From Phycisphaeraceae bacterium (lineage in GTDB: Bacteria > Planctomycetota > Phycisphaerae > Phycisphaerales > Phycisphaeraceae): a DNA stretch of 56,260 bases. Below the pieces are notes generated by a model. The model was not told where the DNA came from. It did not search any database and saw only the letters and a list, made by a program, of their open reading frames with translations. Shown one piece after another: positions 1-7,498 of the stretch. Made by a program: the position numbers and the translations under genes. Each line of letters opens with the position of its first letter. The stretch's first letter is position 1. The stretch is from NCBI GenBank assembly GCA_002704825.1, contig PAIY01000081.1, positions 1 through 56,260 of the forward strand. Reading direction: 5' to 3'.

Positions 1-72
1 CAGGCGGGAATCCAGTGGCATTCTGTAGACGCTTGCAGGTTCCACTGGACTCCCGCCTGCGCGGGAGTGACG
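1..72. repeat. 85-bp double-hairpin repeat, copy A (cut by window edge)
   Basis: Nearly identical to 11149-11232 and 55481-55565. The unit is two GC-rich hairpins (one with ATTCCCGC/GCGGGAAT-type arms, one with ACTCCCGC/GCGGGAGT arms) joined by a longer stem, CCAGTGG pairing with CCACTGG. The left end of this copy lies outside the window. No coding capacity. It has the look of a REP- or MITE-like dispersed palindrome. Confidence 0.85.
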
Positions 73-228
73 ATGCAATCAATGTACTGTGCCATTGCAG
101 ACCCAATCATTAGCTGACAACTCATGACGGAAAAGACGAAAGGGATTGGCTCCTGTGGCACGGGTTGTCTTGATCGATTTATTCGATCAAACACGACAAC
201 AAACCACAACGACAAACACCAAGGCAAC

Positions 229-250
229 CCGCGACTCGGGAGAGTCGCGG
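229..250 (-). terminator. Terminator-like hairpin after the FMN reductase gene
   Basis: A perfect 9-bp stem (CCGCGACTC / GAGTCGCGG) with a four-base loop lies 14 nt beyond the stop codon of the 265-792 gene. There is no strong T-run on either side, so it may be a weak or Rho-assisted terminator. The rest of 73-264 shows no convincing gene. Confidence 0.4.
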
Positions 251-264
251 CTTTCGTAACGTGT

Positions 265-792
265 TCACCCGCGCAGCGCATCGGACACGCGAACCACTTC
301 CTTGCTCAACTGCTCGATGCGTGTCTTGACTTCACCATCTGCAATCTCGTCACCCTCAAACGCCCCCTTGGTCGCGTACACAAACCGGGGCACGATGAAC
401 GTTCTGAAATCCAGCATCAGTGAACCAGCGATCTGCATCACCGACATGTAGCTGCCTTGACCACCTGCTGCACAGATGAATCCGACGACGTGTTCCGTCC
501 AGCAATCTCTGCCAGTCATCTCAATCAGATTCTTGGCGGCGGCACTGACATCAAAAGTGTAAATTGGCACCGCCATGATCACGCCGGTGGCATTGATGAT
601 CTTTTGCTTGACCTCCGGAAGTGACTTTTCACCGTAGCAGGCACCGCCGTCACACATGGGAAGCGGCACATCCTGCAAATCCAGAAAGTCCGTTTCGACG
701 CCTGCTGCCTGCAAATCGGCGATGGCTTGCTTGGCCATGATGCGACTGCGACTGCCGGGGTTCAGTGAGGTGCTGATGACGAGGATGGACAT
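265..792 (-). CDS. NAD(P)H-dependent FMN reductase family flavoprotein
   Basis: A 175-residue flavodoxin-fold protein. The N-terminus MSILVISTSLNPGSRSR fits the FMN phosphate-binding loop of the NADPH-dependent FMN reductase (SsuE/ArsH-like) family, and MAVPIYTFDVSAAAKNLIE fits the second flavin-contacting loop. Proteins of this family reduce FMN or quinones with NAD(P)H in the cytoplasm; the substrate cannot be read from sequence. The start at 792 is preferred over an upstream in-frame start because it places the beta-1 strand at the N-terminus and has an AGGAG sequence just upstream. It is divergent from the GH57 gene and appears monocistronic. Confidence 0.85.
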   Translation of the reverse strand: MSILVISTSLNPGSRSRIMAKQAIADLQAAGVETDFLDLQDVPLPMCDGGACYGEKSLPEVKQKIINATGVIMAVPIYTFDVSAAAKNLIEMTGRDCWTEHVVGFICAAGGQGSYMSVMQIAGSLMLDFRTFIVPRFVYATKGAFEGDEIADGEVKTRIEQLSKEVVRVSDALRG

Positions 793-932
793 GATTAAAC
801 TCCTGTGTCGGATGTTCATGAGGTATGTGATATAGGTTGTAACGCAAATGCAAGTTACAAATATCAGAAAAAGTTTCAATCCGGATGCTCCCACTGTCAT
901 GCCAAGCTCATTCTGGTACACTGATTTGCACT

Positions 933-2636
933 ATGGCAAAAGGCAGCTTCACTTTCGTCCTTCACGGTCACCTTCCTTATGTCCTCCGGCACGGCGTCTG
1001 GCCGCACGGCGAAGACTGGCTCTATGAAGCCGCCGCCGAAACCTACCTGCCGATCCTGGACATCATCGGACATTGTGTCCTCCATGAAATCGCGCCCAAG
1101 TTCACCATTGGTTTAACGCCAGTGCTCCTTGAACAATTGGCACACGATCATTTCAAGGAAGGCTTTGAGAAATACCTGCTCGATCGAATCGAACGGGCCG
1201 AGAAAGATCTCAAGGAATTCGAAGATCTCGACAACGGACATATGGCCTATCTCGCTCAGCAATGGGCGGAAATCTACGAGCGTCTACTCAACCAGTTCAA
1301 AGCCATCGACCGCGATATCCCCGCAGCCTATGGCAGACATGCTCGCGACGGTCACATCGAACTGTTGACCTCCACCGCAACGCATGCCTACTTACCCTTG
1401 CTCTTTGAAGACTCTTCCATCCGCGCACAACTGCGTGCAGGTTTGGCGTCGAGTCATCGCATTCTCGGCTACAAGCCTACGGGCATGTGGCTACCCGAAT
1501 GTGCCTATCGCCCGGGCGGCCCATGGAACAACCCCATCGGTTGGGCAGGCAAACCCGACCGCATCGGCATCGAACATCTCATTGCTGACGAAACCATCAA
1601 TCACTTCTTCGTCGAAAACCATCTCATCGAAGGCTCGCATTCAGAACAACTCTTCAATGACGGGCAATGGTGGAAAGTCGATTGGGAAGAAGGCAAGAAA
1701 TACGTCAACCGCGGCTGGCACTCCGTCCATGAACCGCACCTGGTCAACTCCGACGGCACAGGACTCGGTCGCGTCGCTGTCTTCGGCAGAGACCCACGCG
1801 TTTGCGAACAGGTCTGGAGTGGCGCGATCGGATACCCCGCAGACGGCGTCTATCTGGAGTTCCACAAGCAATGGGGTGAAAAGCGCGGCCTGCGTTACTG
1901 GAAGGTCACCGGCAATAAAGTCGACCTCGGTGAAAAGCACCTGTACCATCCCAACGACACCGAGCATCACATTCACCAGCATGCTCAGCACTTTGCCAAA
2001 CTCGTTCACGACCGTGTCAACGAATACCACCATCGCACCGGTCGTCATGCTCACGTCGTCGCTACGTTCGACGCCGAGTTGTTCGGGCACTGGTGGTTTG
2101 AAGGCCCCAAGTTCCTGCGTGATGTGATCATGACGTTGAATGCGGACCCCGATGTGGACCTGCGTGCCAGTGACGAAATGCTGGAAATGAACCCGCCGGA
2201 CAAGGTGGTTTCCATGCCCGAAGGTTCGTGGGGCGAGGAAGGCGATCACCGCGTGTGGACCAACGACAAGGTCAACTGGATGTGGGATATCGAATACCGC
2301 TGCGAAGCGAACTTCGGCAAAGCCACCATGGACTTACCCTGGCGAACCAACCCGCAGATCGAAGACCTGCTCAAGAAAGCCGGCCGCGAACTATTCCTGC
2401 TCCAGGCTTCCGACTGGCAGTTCATCATCACGCGCGGCCAGGCTGTCGACTACGGTATCAAGCGATTCATGCAGCACGTCTCCCGATTCGAGACGTTACT
2501 TGCACTGAGCGAAAAACTCGCTGAAGACACCACCTACCTGGGCAAACTCAACGAGATCGAAAAATTCGAAGTCGAAGATGCCAACATCCACGACATCATC
2601 TTCAACGAAATCGAGCTGGACTGGTGGAAGATGTAA
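933..2636 (+). CDS. GH57 1,4-alpha-glucan branching enzyme (DUF1957)
   Basis: A 567-residue glycoside hydrolase family 57 protein. In this family the enzyme cuts alpha-1,4-glucan and rejoins it as an alpha-1,6 branch, in cytoplasmic glycogen synthesis. Visible signatures: N-terminal FVLHGHLPYV (catalytic (beta/alpha)7 barrel start with the conserved HxH-type residues), GMWLPECAYRPG with the likely nucleophile Glu189, and TFDAELFGHWWFEG with the likely acid/base Asp380. Length fits the TK1436/Rv3031 type. The start at 933 was chosen because the domain begins there; a TACACT hexamer 10 nt upstream suggests a very short or absent leader. No other glycogen genes are nearby. The gene ends 4 nt before a CCCCCTCGGAAGTTT box. 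Confidence 0.88.
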   Translation: MAKGSFTFVLHGHLPYVLRHGVWPHGEDWLYEAAAETYLPILDIIGHCVLHEIAPKFTIGLTPVLLEQLAHDHFKEGFEKYLLDRIERAEKDLKEFEDLDNGHMAYLAQQWAEIYERLLNQFKAIDRDIPAAYGRHARDGHIELLTSTATHAYLPLLFEDSSIRAQLRAGLASSHRILGYKPTGMWLPECAYRPGGPWNNPIGWAGKPDRIGIEHLIADETINHFFVENHLIEGSHSEQLFNDGQWWKVDWEEGKKYVNRGWHSVHEPHLVNSDGTGLGRVAVFGRDPRVCEQVWSGAIGYPADGVYLEFHKQWGEKRGLRYWKVTGNKVDLGEKHLYHPNDTEHHIHQHAQHFAKLVHDRVNEYHHRTGRHAHVVATFDAELFGHWWFEGPKFLRDVIMTLNADPDVDLRASDEMLEMNPPDKVVSMPEGSWGEEGDHRVWTNDKVNWMWDIEYRCEANFGKATMDLPWRTNPQIEDLLKKAGRELFLLQASDWQFIITRGQAVDYGIKRFMQHVSRFETLLALSEKLAEDTTYLGKLNEIEKFEVEDANIHDIIFNEIELDWWKM

Positions 2637-2640
2637 GCCT

Positions 2641-2733
2641 CCCCCTCGGAAGTTTCGGATTTCGGATTTCGGATTTCGGATTTCGGATTTCGTCCGAATG
2701 GTAAACCGCTTGCTTCCGGGGTGGTTTAGCGCA
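2641..2733. repeat. CCCCCTCGGAAGTTT box, GGATTTC tandem array and ACCGCTTGC/GGTTTAGCG palindrome
   Basis: Directly after the GH57 stop codon is a CCCCCTCGGAAGTTT box (2641-2655), then five exact copies of GGATTTC (2657-2691), then AACCGCTTGC ... GGTTTAGCGC (2704-2732) split by a TTCCGGGGT insert. The uninterrupted form ACCGCTTGCGGTTTAGCG is seen after the S1 gene near 22003-22020. Confidence 0.75.
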
Positions 2734-2751
2734 ATCAACAATCACAAGGAA

Positions 2752-2837
2752 TTAACCACAGAGACCCAGAGAAAACAAAGACCGACTATAACCTCATGTC
2801 TTTTTCAGACACTGTGTCTCTGTGCCTCTGTGGTTAA
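2752..2837. repeat. CACAGAG inverted repeat, copy 1
   Basis: Left arm starts TTAACCACAGAG and right arm ends CTCTGTGGTTAA, each built from degenerate CACAGAG/CTCTGTG heptamers. It ends 10 nt before the chosen rdgB start. The same element is at 28101-28192 and 44468-44578. Confidence 0.85.
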
Positions 2838-2847
2838 GACATCAATG

Positions 2848-3567
2848 ATGAGATTTCTCTTAGCCACCTCCAACCCGCATAAGCTCGATGAGATCAAAGC
2901 GGTCATCACTGACCCCGCGTTGGAGATTGTCACGCTCAAGGATATCGGTTTGGATATCGACGAACCCGTTGAAGACCAACCGACTTTCGAAGGCAATGCC
3001 CTGCTCAAAGCCCAGTACTATGCGGACGCTGCGGGTTTGCCTTGCTTTGCCGATGACAGTGGTCTGGAAGTCGATGCGTTGGACGGCGCACCCGGAGTCT
3101 ACAGCGCGCGATACTCCGGCATGACCGGTGGTCGAGATGTGGTGGACCCTGCCAACAATCAGAAACTGCTCAATGAGCTTGGCGACCTGCCAACAGAGAA
3201 GCGCAGCGCGCGATTCGTCTGCGCCATGGCACTTTGCTTCCCCCCCGGAAGCCAAACGTTTAGCAAAACGGGGTCTGACCCCGTTTTGAATACCGTTTTG
3301 AACAAAAAAGGTATCAGGAACCTTTTTCGTGATCCCATCGTCGTCCGTGGCACCATCGAAGGTCGTATTCTCGGCCCCGGTGATGAAGGCTATGCCATCG
3401 ATAATCCAAGGGGCATCGGTAAAAACGGGTTTGGCTACGACCCGCTGTTCTTCGTCCCCGAGTTAGGCAAAACCACCGCCCAACTCACGCCCGATCACAA
3501 AAACAGCATCAGCCACCGCGGCAAAGCCAGCCGCCTCATTTGGGATCAACTCAAGAATCTGATTTAA
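2848..3567 (+). CDS. rdgB: XTP/dITP pyrophosphatase RdgB/HAM1, with internal insertion
   Basis: A 239-residue member of the Ham1/RdgB family, which hydrolyses dITP, XTP and dXTP to monophosphates and keeps deaminated purines out of DNA. Family motifs: MRFLLATSNPHKLDEI (N-terminal T/SNxxK loop), FEGNALLKA, CFADDSGLEVDALDGAPGVYSARYSG, and GFGYDPLFFVPE with SHRGKA near the end. The protein is about 30-40 residues longer than usual: roughly residues 133-162, between MALCFP and DPIVVRG, are encoded by two palindromes and interrupt the core in frame. ATG at 2845 or 2848 are equivalent candidates. There is no clear Shine-Dalgarno, and the start lies just after an inverted repeat. It is followed after 13 nt by a lipoprotein gene. 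Confidence 0.9.
   Translation: MRFLLATSNPHKLDEIKAVITDPALEIVTLKDIGLDIDEPVEDQPTFEGNALLKAQYYADAAGLPCFADDSGLEVDALDGAPGVYSARYSGMTGGRDVVDPANNQKLLNELGDLPTEKRSARFVCAMALCFPPGSQTFSKTGSDPVLNTVLNKKGIRNLFRDPIVVRGTIEGRILGPGDEGYAIDNPRGIGKNGFGYDPLFFVPELGKTTAQLTPDHKNSISHRGKASRLIWDQLKNLI
3240..3334. repeat. In-frame double-palindrome insertion within rdgB
   Basis: Begins with a CCCCCCCGGAAG box (3240-3251), followed by a perfect palindrome at 3265-3287 (11-nt arms AAAACGGGGTC / GACCCCGTTTT around one T) and a second at 3305-3327 (8-nt arms AAAAAGGT / ACCTTTTT around seven bases). The segment keeps the reading frame open. Palindromes of this type resemble REP-like elements tied to RAYT transposases (family knowledge, not proven here). 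Boundaries are approximate. Confidence 0.75.
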
Positions 3568-3580
3568 GGTCAGGTCAAAT

Positions 3581-4084
3581 ATGAAGCACTTTTATCCGGG
3601 AATCATTGTCACGGTTGTATTCGCCATGACCATCGTTGCTTGTGACGAAAAGCAACCCACCCCGCCGCCTATAACGAATCACGAAACATTCTCATCCACA
3701 CAATTGGGTGATCAGTTCGAAGAAAAGATCGGTCAAGAAATAACAGTCATCGGCCAATTGGAAAACAGGGAAGTCGGACCATTACTGGTATCTGAAACCT
3801 GCGCCCTTTTTCTGGATATCGACAACAATTCATACAATATGATGATGGCGGATAATAACAAACATCCGATCAAAGCCACCGGCATCATTGTGCTCAGGCA
3901 CGATTTACCTGTCTTTATCCTCGATCCGGAAAACGCAAAGCGTGGTACCGTCCGCTCAGGCATCCCAGTCCCTCCGGGCACTGACTTACATGAAGCAAGC
4001 AAACGTTATGTGCTTGAAAATGTGGCATGGGAATTCGTGAAAGATTTAAACGCGTCTCAAAACATTCAACACATACAACAATAA
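3581..4084 (+). CDS. Putative OB-fold lipoprotein
   Basis: A 167-residue predicted lipoprotein: basic start MKHFYPG, hydrophobic segment, then lipobox IVAC with Cys21. The body (about residues 45-115) contains QEITVIGQLENREVGPLLVS and HPIKATGIIVLRH, a pattern like the tRNA_anti-like/OB-fold domain found in small secreted proteins of planctomycetes. Function unknown. It is 13 nt from rdgB on the same strand and probably co-transcribed, with AGGTCAGGT upstream of the ATG. Confidence 0.7.
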   Translation: MKHFYPGIIVTVVFAMTIVACDEKQPTPPPITNHETFSSTQLGDQFEEKIGQEITVIGQLENREVGPLLVSETCALFLDIDNNSYNMMMADNNKHPIKATGIIVLRHDLPVFILDPENAKRGTVRSGIPVPPGTDLHEASKRYVLENVAWEFVKDLNASQNIQHIQQ

Positions 4085-4224
4085 GCCTTGTGTTTAGACA
4101 ATGATCATTTCAACCAAGCATCAAACTGCCAAGCATCTGTTCAAAACGGCGAACACATGCTGCTGATTATCAACTCACCCCGCGCCATGATCACAGCACG
4201 GCATACAGTTCATCATGCAACGTC

Positions 4225-4373
4225 GGCCACTCACCTGTTTTTTGACCAGACCTGTACGCCTCGAATGTCATTCGACGCTCCAGATTTACAATCCAGCTTC
4301 CAAGAAAAATATTGGGGACTTTTCGGGGGACTTCCGAGGCGTACAGGTCTCAATAGATCACCGGTGAGTGGCC
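4225..4373. repeat. 149-bp imperfect inverted repeat
   Basis: Left arm from GGCCACTCACC (4225) through GACCTGTACGCCTCG; right arm is its reverse complement, ending GGTGAGTGGCC at 4373. Weaker pairing extends outward (GCAACG / CGTTGC). The interior contains GGGGACTTTTCGGGGGAC. It occupies most of the 440-bp gap between the lipoprotein and the next gene; no credible gene is seen in 4085-4521. Confidence 0.7.
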
Positions 4374-4521
4374 AGCGTTGCTGCGTATTGGATGGAACGA
4401 GCAACATACATGGCGCAGGCAAACCTGGTTTACCCTCGATAACGCATCGTCACCTTGAACAACTGTTCCCGAATAACAGCTTGTCCCGGTGTCCATAAAC
4501 GATGTCCATTGACGATGTCCA

Positions 4522-4893
4522 TCACCCGATCATCGCCTTACCCACCATTCTCAATTGTGGTCGTGGGCGTTGGTTGGCATCCTCATCATCCAGACAGGTC
4601 AGTGAAAATTCACAGCCTTGCAAATGCCATTCGCGCAGGAATTGCATCGTCGCAGCAGCAAACCAATCGCATTGGGCTTCCTCATTCTCAGGCTTGCCGA
4701 AGTGGTGTCGCCAGGCATGCCAGTATTCGTGCAGAATCACATCCAAACGGCGATGCGTCGGCACAGTGTCGTCAATCCAGATCGTCCCGGTTGCAAAATC
4801 GATCAGGCCATCAAGTTTATCTCCCGACATAGGATGAATAAGCTGATGCGCTTTGAGCACTTCATAGCTGTATGGACCCACCGTCAAATGCAT
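4522..4893 (-). CDS. Small HExxH metallopeptidase-like protein (ImmA/IrrE-like)
   Basis: A 123-residue protein with H55-E56-Y-W-H59 followed by Glu71/Glu72 in ENEEAQCDWFAA. This HExxH...E(A)xxxFA arrangement is that of ImmA/IrrE-type zinc peptidases, which in other systems cleave repressors. The N-terminal half is short and the usual N-terminal helix is reduced, so family assignment rests on this motif alone. ATG at 4893 has AGGA upstream; longer in-frame starts give an unlikely N-terminus. It lies 189 nt downstream of the 5083-5496 gene on the same strand, whose product may bind DNA. The pairing recalls peptidase-repressor pairs but this is inference. Confidence 0.6.
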   Translation of the reverse strand: MHLTVGPYSYEVLKAHQLIHPMSGDKLDGLIDFATGTIWIDDTVPTHRRLDVILHEYWHAWRHHFGKPENEEAQCDWFAAATMQFLREWHLQGCEFSLTCLDDEDANQRPRPQLRMVGKAMIG

Positions 4894-5082
4894 GGCATTA
4901 TCCTGAATTGAATATTCCGATGACTGGCGTCTGAACAAAGCAGACTGACCCAACGTCAGTATGAGAATATCACCCTGTGCGCCAACAAGCGTCTCAACAT
5001 GCGAGACCACAACGCATGATGCTGTTGAAAAACAAACCGTCAAAAATCAAGGTAAAAAAAGCGACACCTTGCCAACCAGGTA

Positions 5083-5496
5083 TCAGTCACCCGAATCCGA
5101 CTTCGGGGGCTGGGGGCGACGTGTTCCTGAGCTATATCGCTGATTGCTCTTGGCGGCATATCGCTTTGGGGAAGAGGTCTCCCCTGATGGCATGGTGGAC
5201 GCCTGAGAATCAGAAACCTGCTCAGAACGAGGTTTGTTACCAGTCAACCAGGATGATTCATCAGCAGTCGCTTGCTCGGCCAATCGCTTGAGCATCAATT
5301 CGGCAAAATCCTGCTGAAACGCCTGGGGGAAAGACATCAGAATCGCTGCCTGCAATTCGCGTGGCTGATGCCCCAACCAATTGAAAACACGGTCTGCAAT
5401 GGTTTTACGATCAATGCCCGACCAATCGCTCATCTCATCGACAAACTCCTTGGCCTGGTCCGACACGTGCAACACATTAAACCGACGTTTGGTCAT
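5083..5496 (-). CDS. Small basic protein, possible DNA-binding regulator
   Basis: A 137-residue protein. Residues 1-60 (MTKRRFNVLHVSDQAKEFV ... SGIDRKTIADRVFNWLGHQP) resemble a short strand followed by helices, as in ribbon-helix-helix or related small regulators. Residues 60-90 look helical, and the C-terminal third is a disordered Ser/Pro/Lys-rich tail (SSGTRRPQPPKSDSGD). No family is recognised with confidence. Start at 5496 is the most conserved-looking; an upstream in-frame start at 5544 is possible. It is the gene immediately before the HExxH protein gene. Confidence 0.5.
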   Translation of the reverse strand: MTKRRFNVLHVSDQAKEFVDEMSDWSGIDRKTIADRVFNWLGHQPRELQAAILMSFPQAFQQDFAELMLKRLAEQATADESSWLTGNKPRSEQVSDSQASTMPSGETSSPKRYAAKSNQRYSSGTRRPQPPKSDSGD

Positions 5497-5586
5497 GGTG
5501 CTATGGTCGTTTATTTTTTTGTGATTGCAAGTGTCTTGGCGCAAATAAAATAGATAACAAGTGTCAAAATAATATCACATTTTATA

Positions 5587-5614
5587 TTGACGTGTACACA
5601 TGTGGTACTACAAT
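5587..5614 (+). promoter_or_regulatory. Strong sigma70-like promoter for a non-coding RNA
   Basis: TTGACG at 5587-5592, 16-nt spacer, TACAAT at 5609-5614. Predicted transcription start is near 5621. No credible open reading frame follows before the terminator at 5828-5860. Confidence 0.7.
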
Positions 5615-5620
5615 ACAGCT

Positions 5621-5860
5621 ACTTCTTGTGAAGTCAGGCGTACTGGCAGATGATTAGAAGCTTTCCGGTGAAAACCCATTGCTCGTCATGTGTGCGGGGG
5701 GTACACGAGCAAAACATGGATTCAAATCGGGGGCTCAAAACCAATCCCGGGTCAATCTGGCCAACGAGGCCTGCTGACAGGAAGCAAACCATCGATACTG
5801 CCATGGCAGACGATGCACCCCATACGGCTCCGAATCATCATCTGGTGATTCGGAGTTTTT
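5621..5860 (+). ncRNA. Candidate structured small RNA, about 240 nt, family not recognised
   Basis: The region between a good promoter and a Rho-independent terminator holds a series of potential hairpins: ACTTC/GAAGT at 5621-5634; GGTGAAAACC near 5667; TTGCTC/GAGCAA with an inner GTGT/ACAC stem at about 5679-5712; TCGGG/CCCGG-type stem near 5727-5749; GTCA..GGCC/GGCC..TGAC at 5751-5778; CATCG/CGATG enclosing TGCC/GGCA at about 5790-5816. The octamer CAGATGAT (5647-5654) can pair with ATCATCTG (5837-5844) in the terminator, so an alternative fold is possible. I could not match it to 6S, SRP, tmRNA or RNase P RNA. The next plus-strand gene starts 780 nt beyond the terminator, so it is unlikely to be an ordinary leader. 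Confidence 0.55.
5828..5860 (+). terminator. Rho-independent terminator of the candidate small RNA
   Basis: Ten-base-pair stem CTCCGAATCA / TGATTCGGAG with an 8-nt loop, followed by TTTTT. Confidence 0.85.
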
Positions 5861-5931
5861 ATATTAACAGCCCTCAACGGTTATTACGGATAAGAAACAA
5901 CCAACCGGAAGTGACTCAACACCCGCGCAGC

Positions 5932-5961
5932 AAAAAGGCTGTGACCTTAGCGATCACAGCC
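5932..5961 (-). terminator. Rho-independent terminator of rplU
   Basis: On the minus strand, stem GGCTGTGA / TCACAGCC is followed by TTTTT (AAAAA at 5932-5936 on the plus strand). It lies 131 nt beyond the rplU stop, with no gene between. Confidence 0.8.
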
Positions 5962-6092
5962 TTCGTGTTCTGCCTGTATTCGTCTGTCAGACCGGACTTT
6001 AGGGGTTGAACTTTGTGTGCTTCACCGGCCTGAGAAACCAGCGAGCAACCCATCACCCCATGTCCAACGCCAGAAGTAAACTTCCGGGGGGA

Positions 6093-6410
6093 TCAGGCCT
6101 GGATCGAGGTGATCTTGACGCTGATGTAGGGCTGACGGTGACCGTTTTTACGCTTGTAACCCTTGCGGCGCTTGAACTTAGTGATGTAAATCTTATCGCC
6201 AGCTTCTTCAGCAAGGATGTCGGCAGTGACTTTAGCACCTTCGACGACCGGCTGGCCGATCTTGGATTCTTCGCCTTCACCACCGACAAAGAGCACCTTG
6301 TCGAAAGTCAGGGTTGCGACGTCTTCGGAAAGCTCACGATTAGCGACTTTGATAATGTCACCTTCGGAGACTTGAATTTGATTGCCGAGATCTTCGATGA
6401 CTGCAAACAT
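6093..6410 (-). CDS. rplU: 50S ribosomal protein L21
   Basis: A 105-residue L21. MFAVIEDLGNQIQVSEGDII matches the N-terminal beta structure of the family, and ITKFKRRKGYKRKNGHRQPY is the conserved basic 23S rRNA-binding loop. It assembles early on 23S rRNA domain I. Start 6410 has AGGTGA 4 nt upstream and gives standard length. Unusually, rpmA (L27) does not follow; a terminator is the next element. The sequence CCCCCCGGAAGTTT begins one base after its stop codon. Confidence 0.95.
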   Translation of the reverse strand: MFAVIEDLGNQIQVSEGDIIKVANRELSEDVATLTFDKVLFVGGEGEESKIGQPVVEGAKVTADILAEEAGDKIYITKFKRRKGYKRKNGHRQPYISVKITSIQA

Positions 6411-6457
6411 GGCATCACCTTCTATTTCAATTAGCGGATAAACAATTCGAGCCGAGC

Positions 6458-6486
6458 AATATATCAGAGTCGGGTGTGAGATGCAA
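6458..6486 (-). promoter_or_regulatory. Likely rplU promoter
   Basis: On the minus strand TTGCAT, 17-nt spacer, TATATT; the predicted transcript would have a leader of about 40 nt. The -35 match is weak (three of six), the -10 is good. Confidence 0.5.
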
Positions 6487-6640
6487 GGGGATTGTGGACG
6501 GGGTGTGTAAAACACGAAACAGGTTCATCTCAGAACTTTCTAAGCAACCAACATGCCCATTCGCGAATTTGCTTACGTTGACCAGCTTTTCTATTCTCGT
6601 CATCAGGCATCATTATCTGTATTGATTTCCGGAGGGTACG

Positions 6641-7471
6641 TTGAGAGAATCAATAAAAGCGATCTGCATTACATTTGCAGTCATCTCGATTTTAGTTGGG
6701 TTAATTTTTGCACTCGTTCTGATTGATATGGTCTCGGCTCGCAATGCTAAATTTTCTATGCCGATCATGTGGGTGATCAGTGCTGGCATCATGGCTTTCG
6801 GGGTCGTACTCCTTGTGATCTATCTGAAATTAAGCAACCAGAAAGACCTGGCATTTGATTACCTGGGCACGATCACCCAATCCTACTTCAATCGTGATGG
6901 CTTTACGTACTATCCTGCAGTCGGTTCGGAAAACGGGCGAGCTGTCATGGCGGTTGCTTTCCAAAATCAATACGACAAACGTGTCCTGGCCAAAGTCGCG
7001 TTTCGCCCCAAACCTAAATTACTTGGCAGAGAAGTCCGACTGAGTCCCATGGTGTTTTATATTGAGTGTCCTCCTGCAGGATACGGGCATGTCAAAACCG
7101 AATTCACCATTCCTGATAAAGCTCAAGGCAAAGTCATTGCTCTTGAGACCGGAGCAAATGTCAAATACCCCGAAGGCAAAGGCAATCGCGTTCGCTTTGG
7201 CGATGGTGTTTTAATCCGTGCCAACTCTGGTTTTGTCGACCCTGGCACAACCTTTCGAGGTGCAGTCGCAGTAGGTTCATTTGCTACAGGAAATTTAAGA
7301 CTCATGAAAGGCCCCGCTCTACCACTCACACTGCCTGAGCATGTTGAGTCGTTTTTTGATCAGGAAAACGAGCCACAATTTACTGTTCACTGGCAATGGG
7401 GTGATCCGCCCTTGATCCCCGCGCAAACGGATTCAGACACCCAGAATCTTTCAAATGTTGATCGTGTTTGA
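6641..7471 (+). CDS. Membrane protein of unknown function
   Basis: A 276-residue protein with two N-terminal membrane segments (about residues 6-30 and 40-62) and a C-terminal soluble region predicted to be beta-rich, beginning about residue 75 (FDYLGTITQSYFNRDGFTYY). It starts at TTG with an excellent GGAGGG Shine-Dalgarno 5 nt upstream, which decides the start. No family recognised. A second membrane protein gene follows after 27 nt, so the two probably form an operon. Confidence 0.65.
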   Translation: MRESIKAICITFAVISILVGLIFALVLIDMVSARNAKFSMPIMWVISAGIMAFGVVLLVIYLKLSNQKDLAFDYLGTITQSYFNRDGFTYYPAVGSENGRAVMAVAFQNQYDKRVLAKVAFRPKPKLLGREVRLSPMVFYIECPPAGYGHVKTEFTIPDKAQGKVIALETGANVKYPEGKGNRVRFGDGVLIRANSGFVDPGTTFRGAVAVGSFATGNLRLMKGPALPLTLPEHVESFFDQENEPQFTVHWQWGDPPLIPAQTDSDTQNLSNVDRV

Positions 7472-7498
7472 CACACTGTCCTTTCCTCTGGAGTTCAC

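Noticed and set aside
2657..2691. CRISPR-like direct repeats
   Set aside because: The units are seven-base tandem copies with no spacers; no CRISPR array or cas gene is seen in the window.
2578..2844. Longer rdgB start including the repeats upstream
   Set aside because: The extra 90 residues translate the GGATTTC and CACAGAG repeats; the family N-terminus is at 2848.
4088..4498. Open frame of 136 residues in the gap after the lipoprotein gene
   Set aside because: It spans both arms of the inverted repeat at 4225-4373 and shows no protein family pattern.
5727..5790. Possible SRP RNA core (AGGAAGCA)
   Set aside because: The 3' strand resembles the SRP symmetric loop, but the 5' strand and tetraloop do not, and flanking pairs are missing.
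5650..6009. Open frame of 119 residues over the candidate RNA
   Set aside because: It crosses a strong terminator at 5828-5860 and has no SD or protein-like composition.
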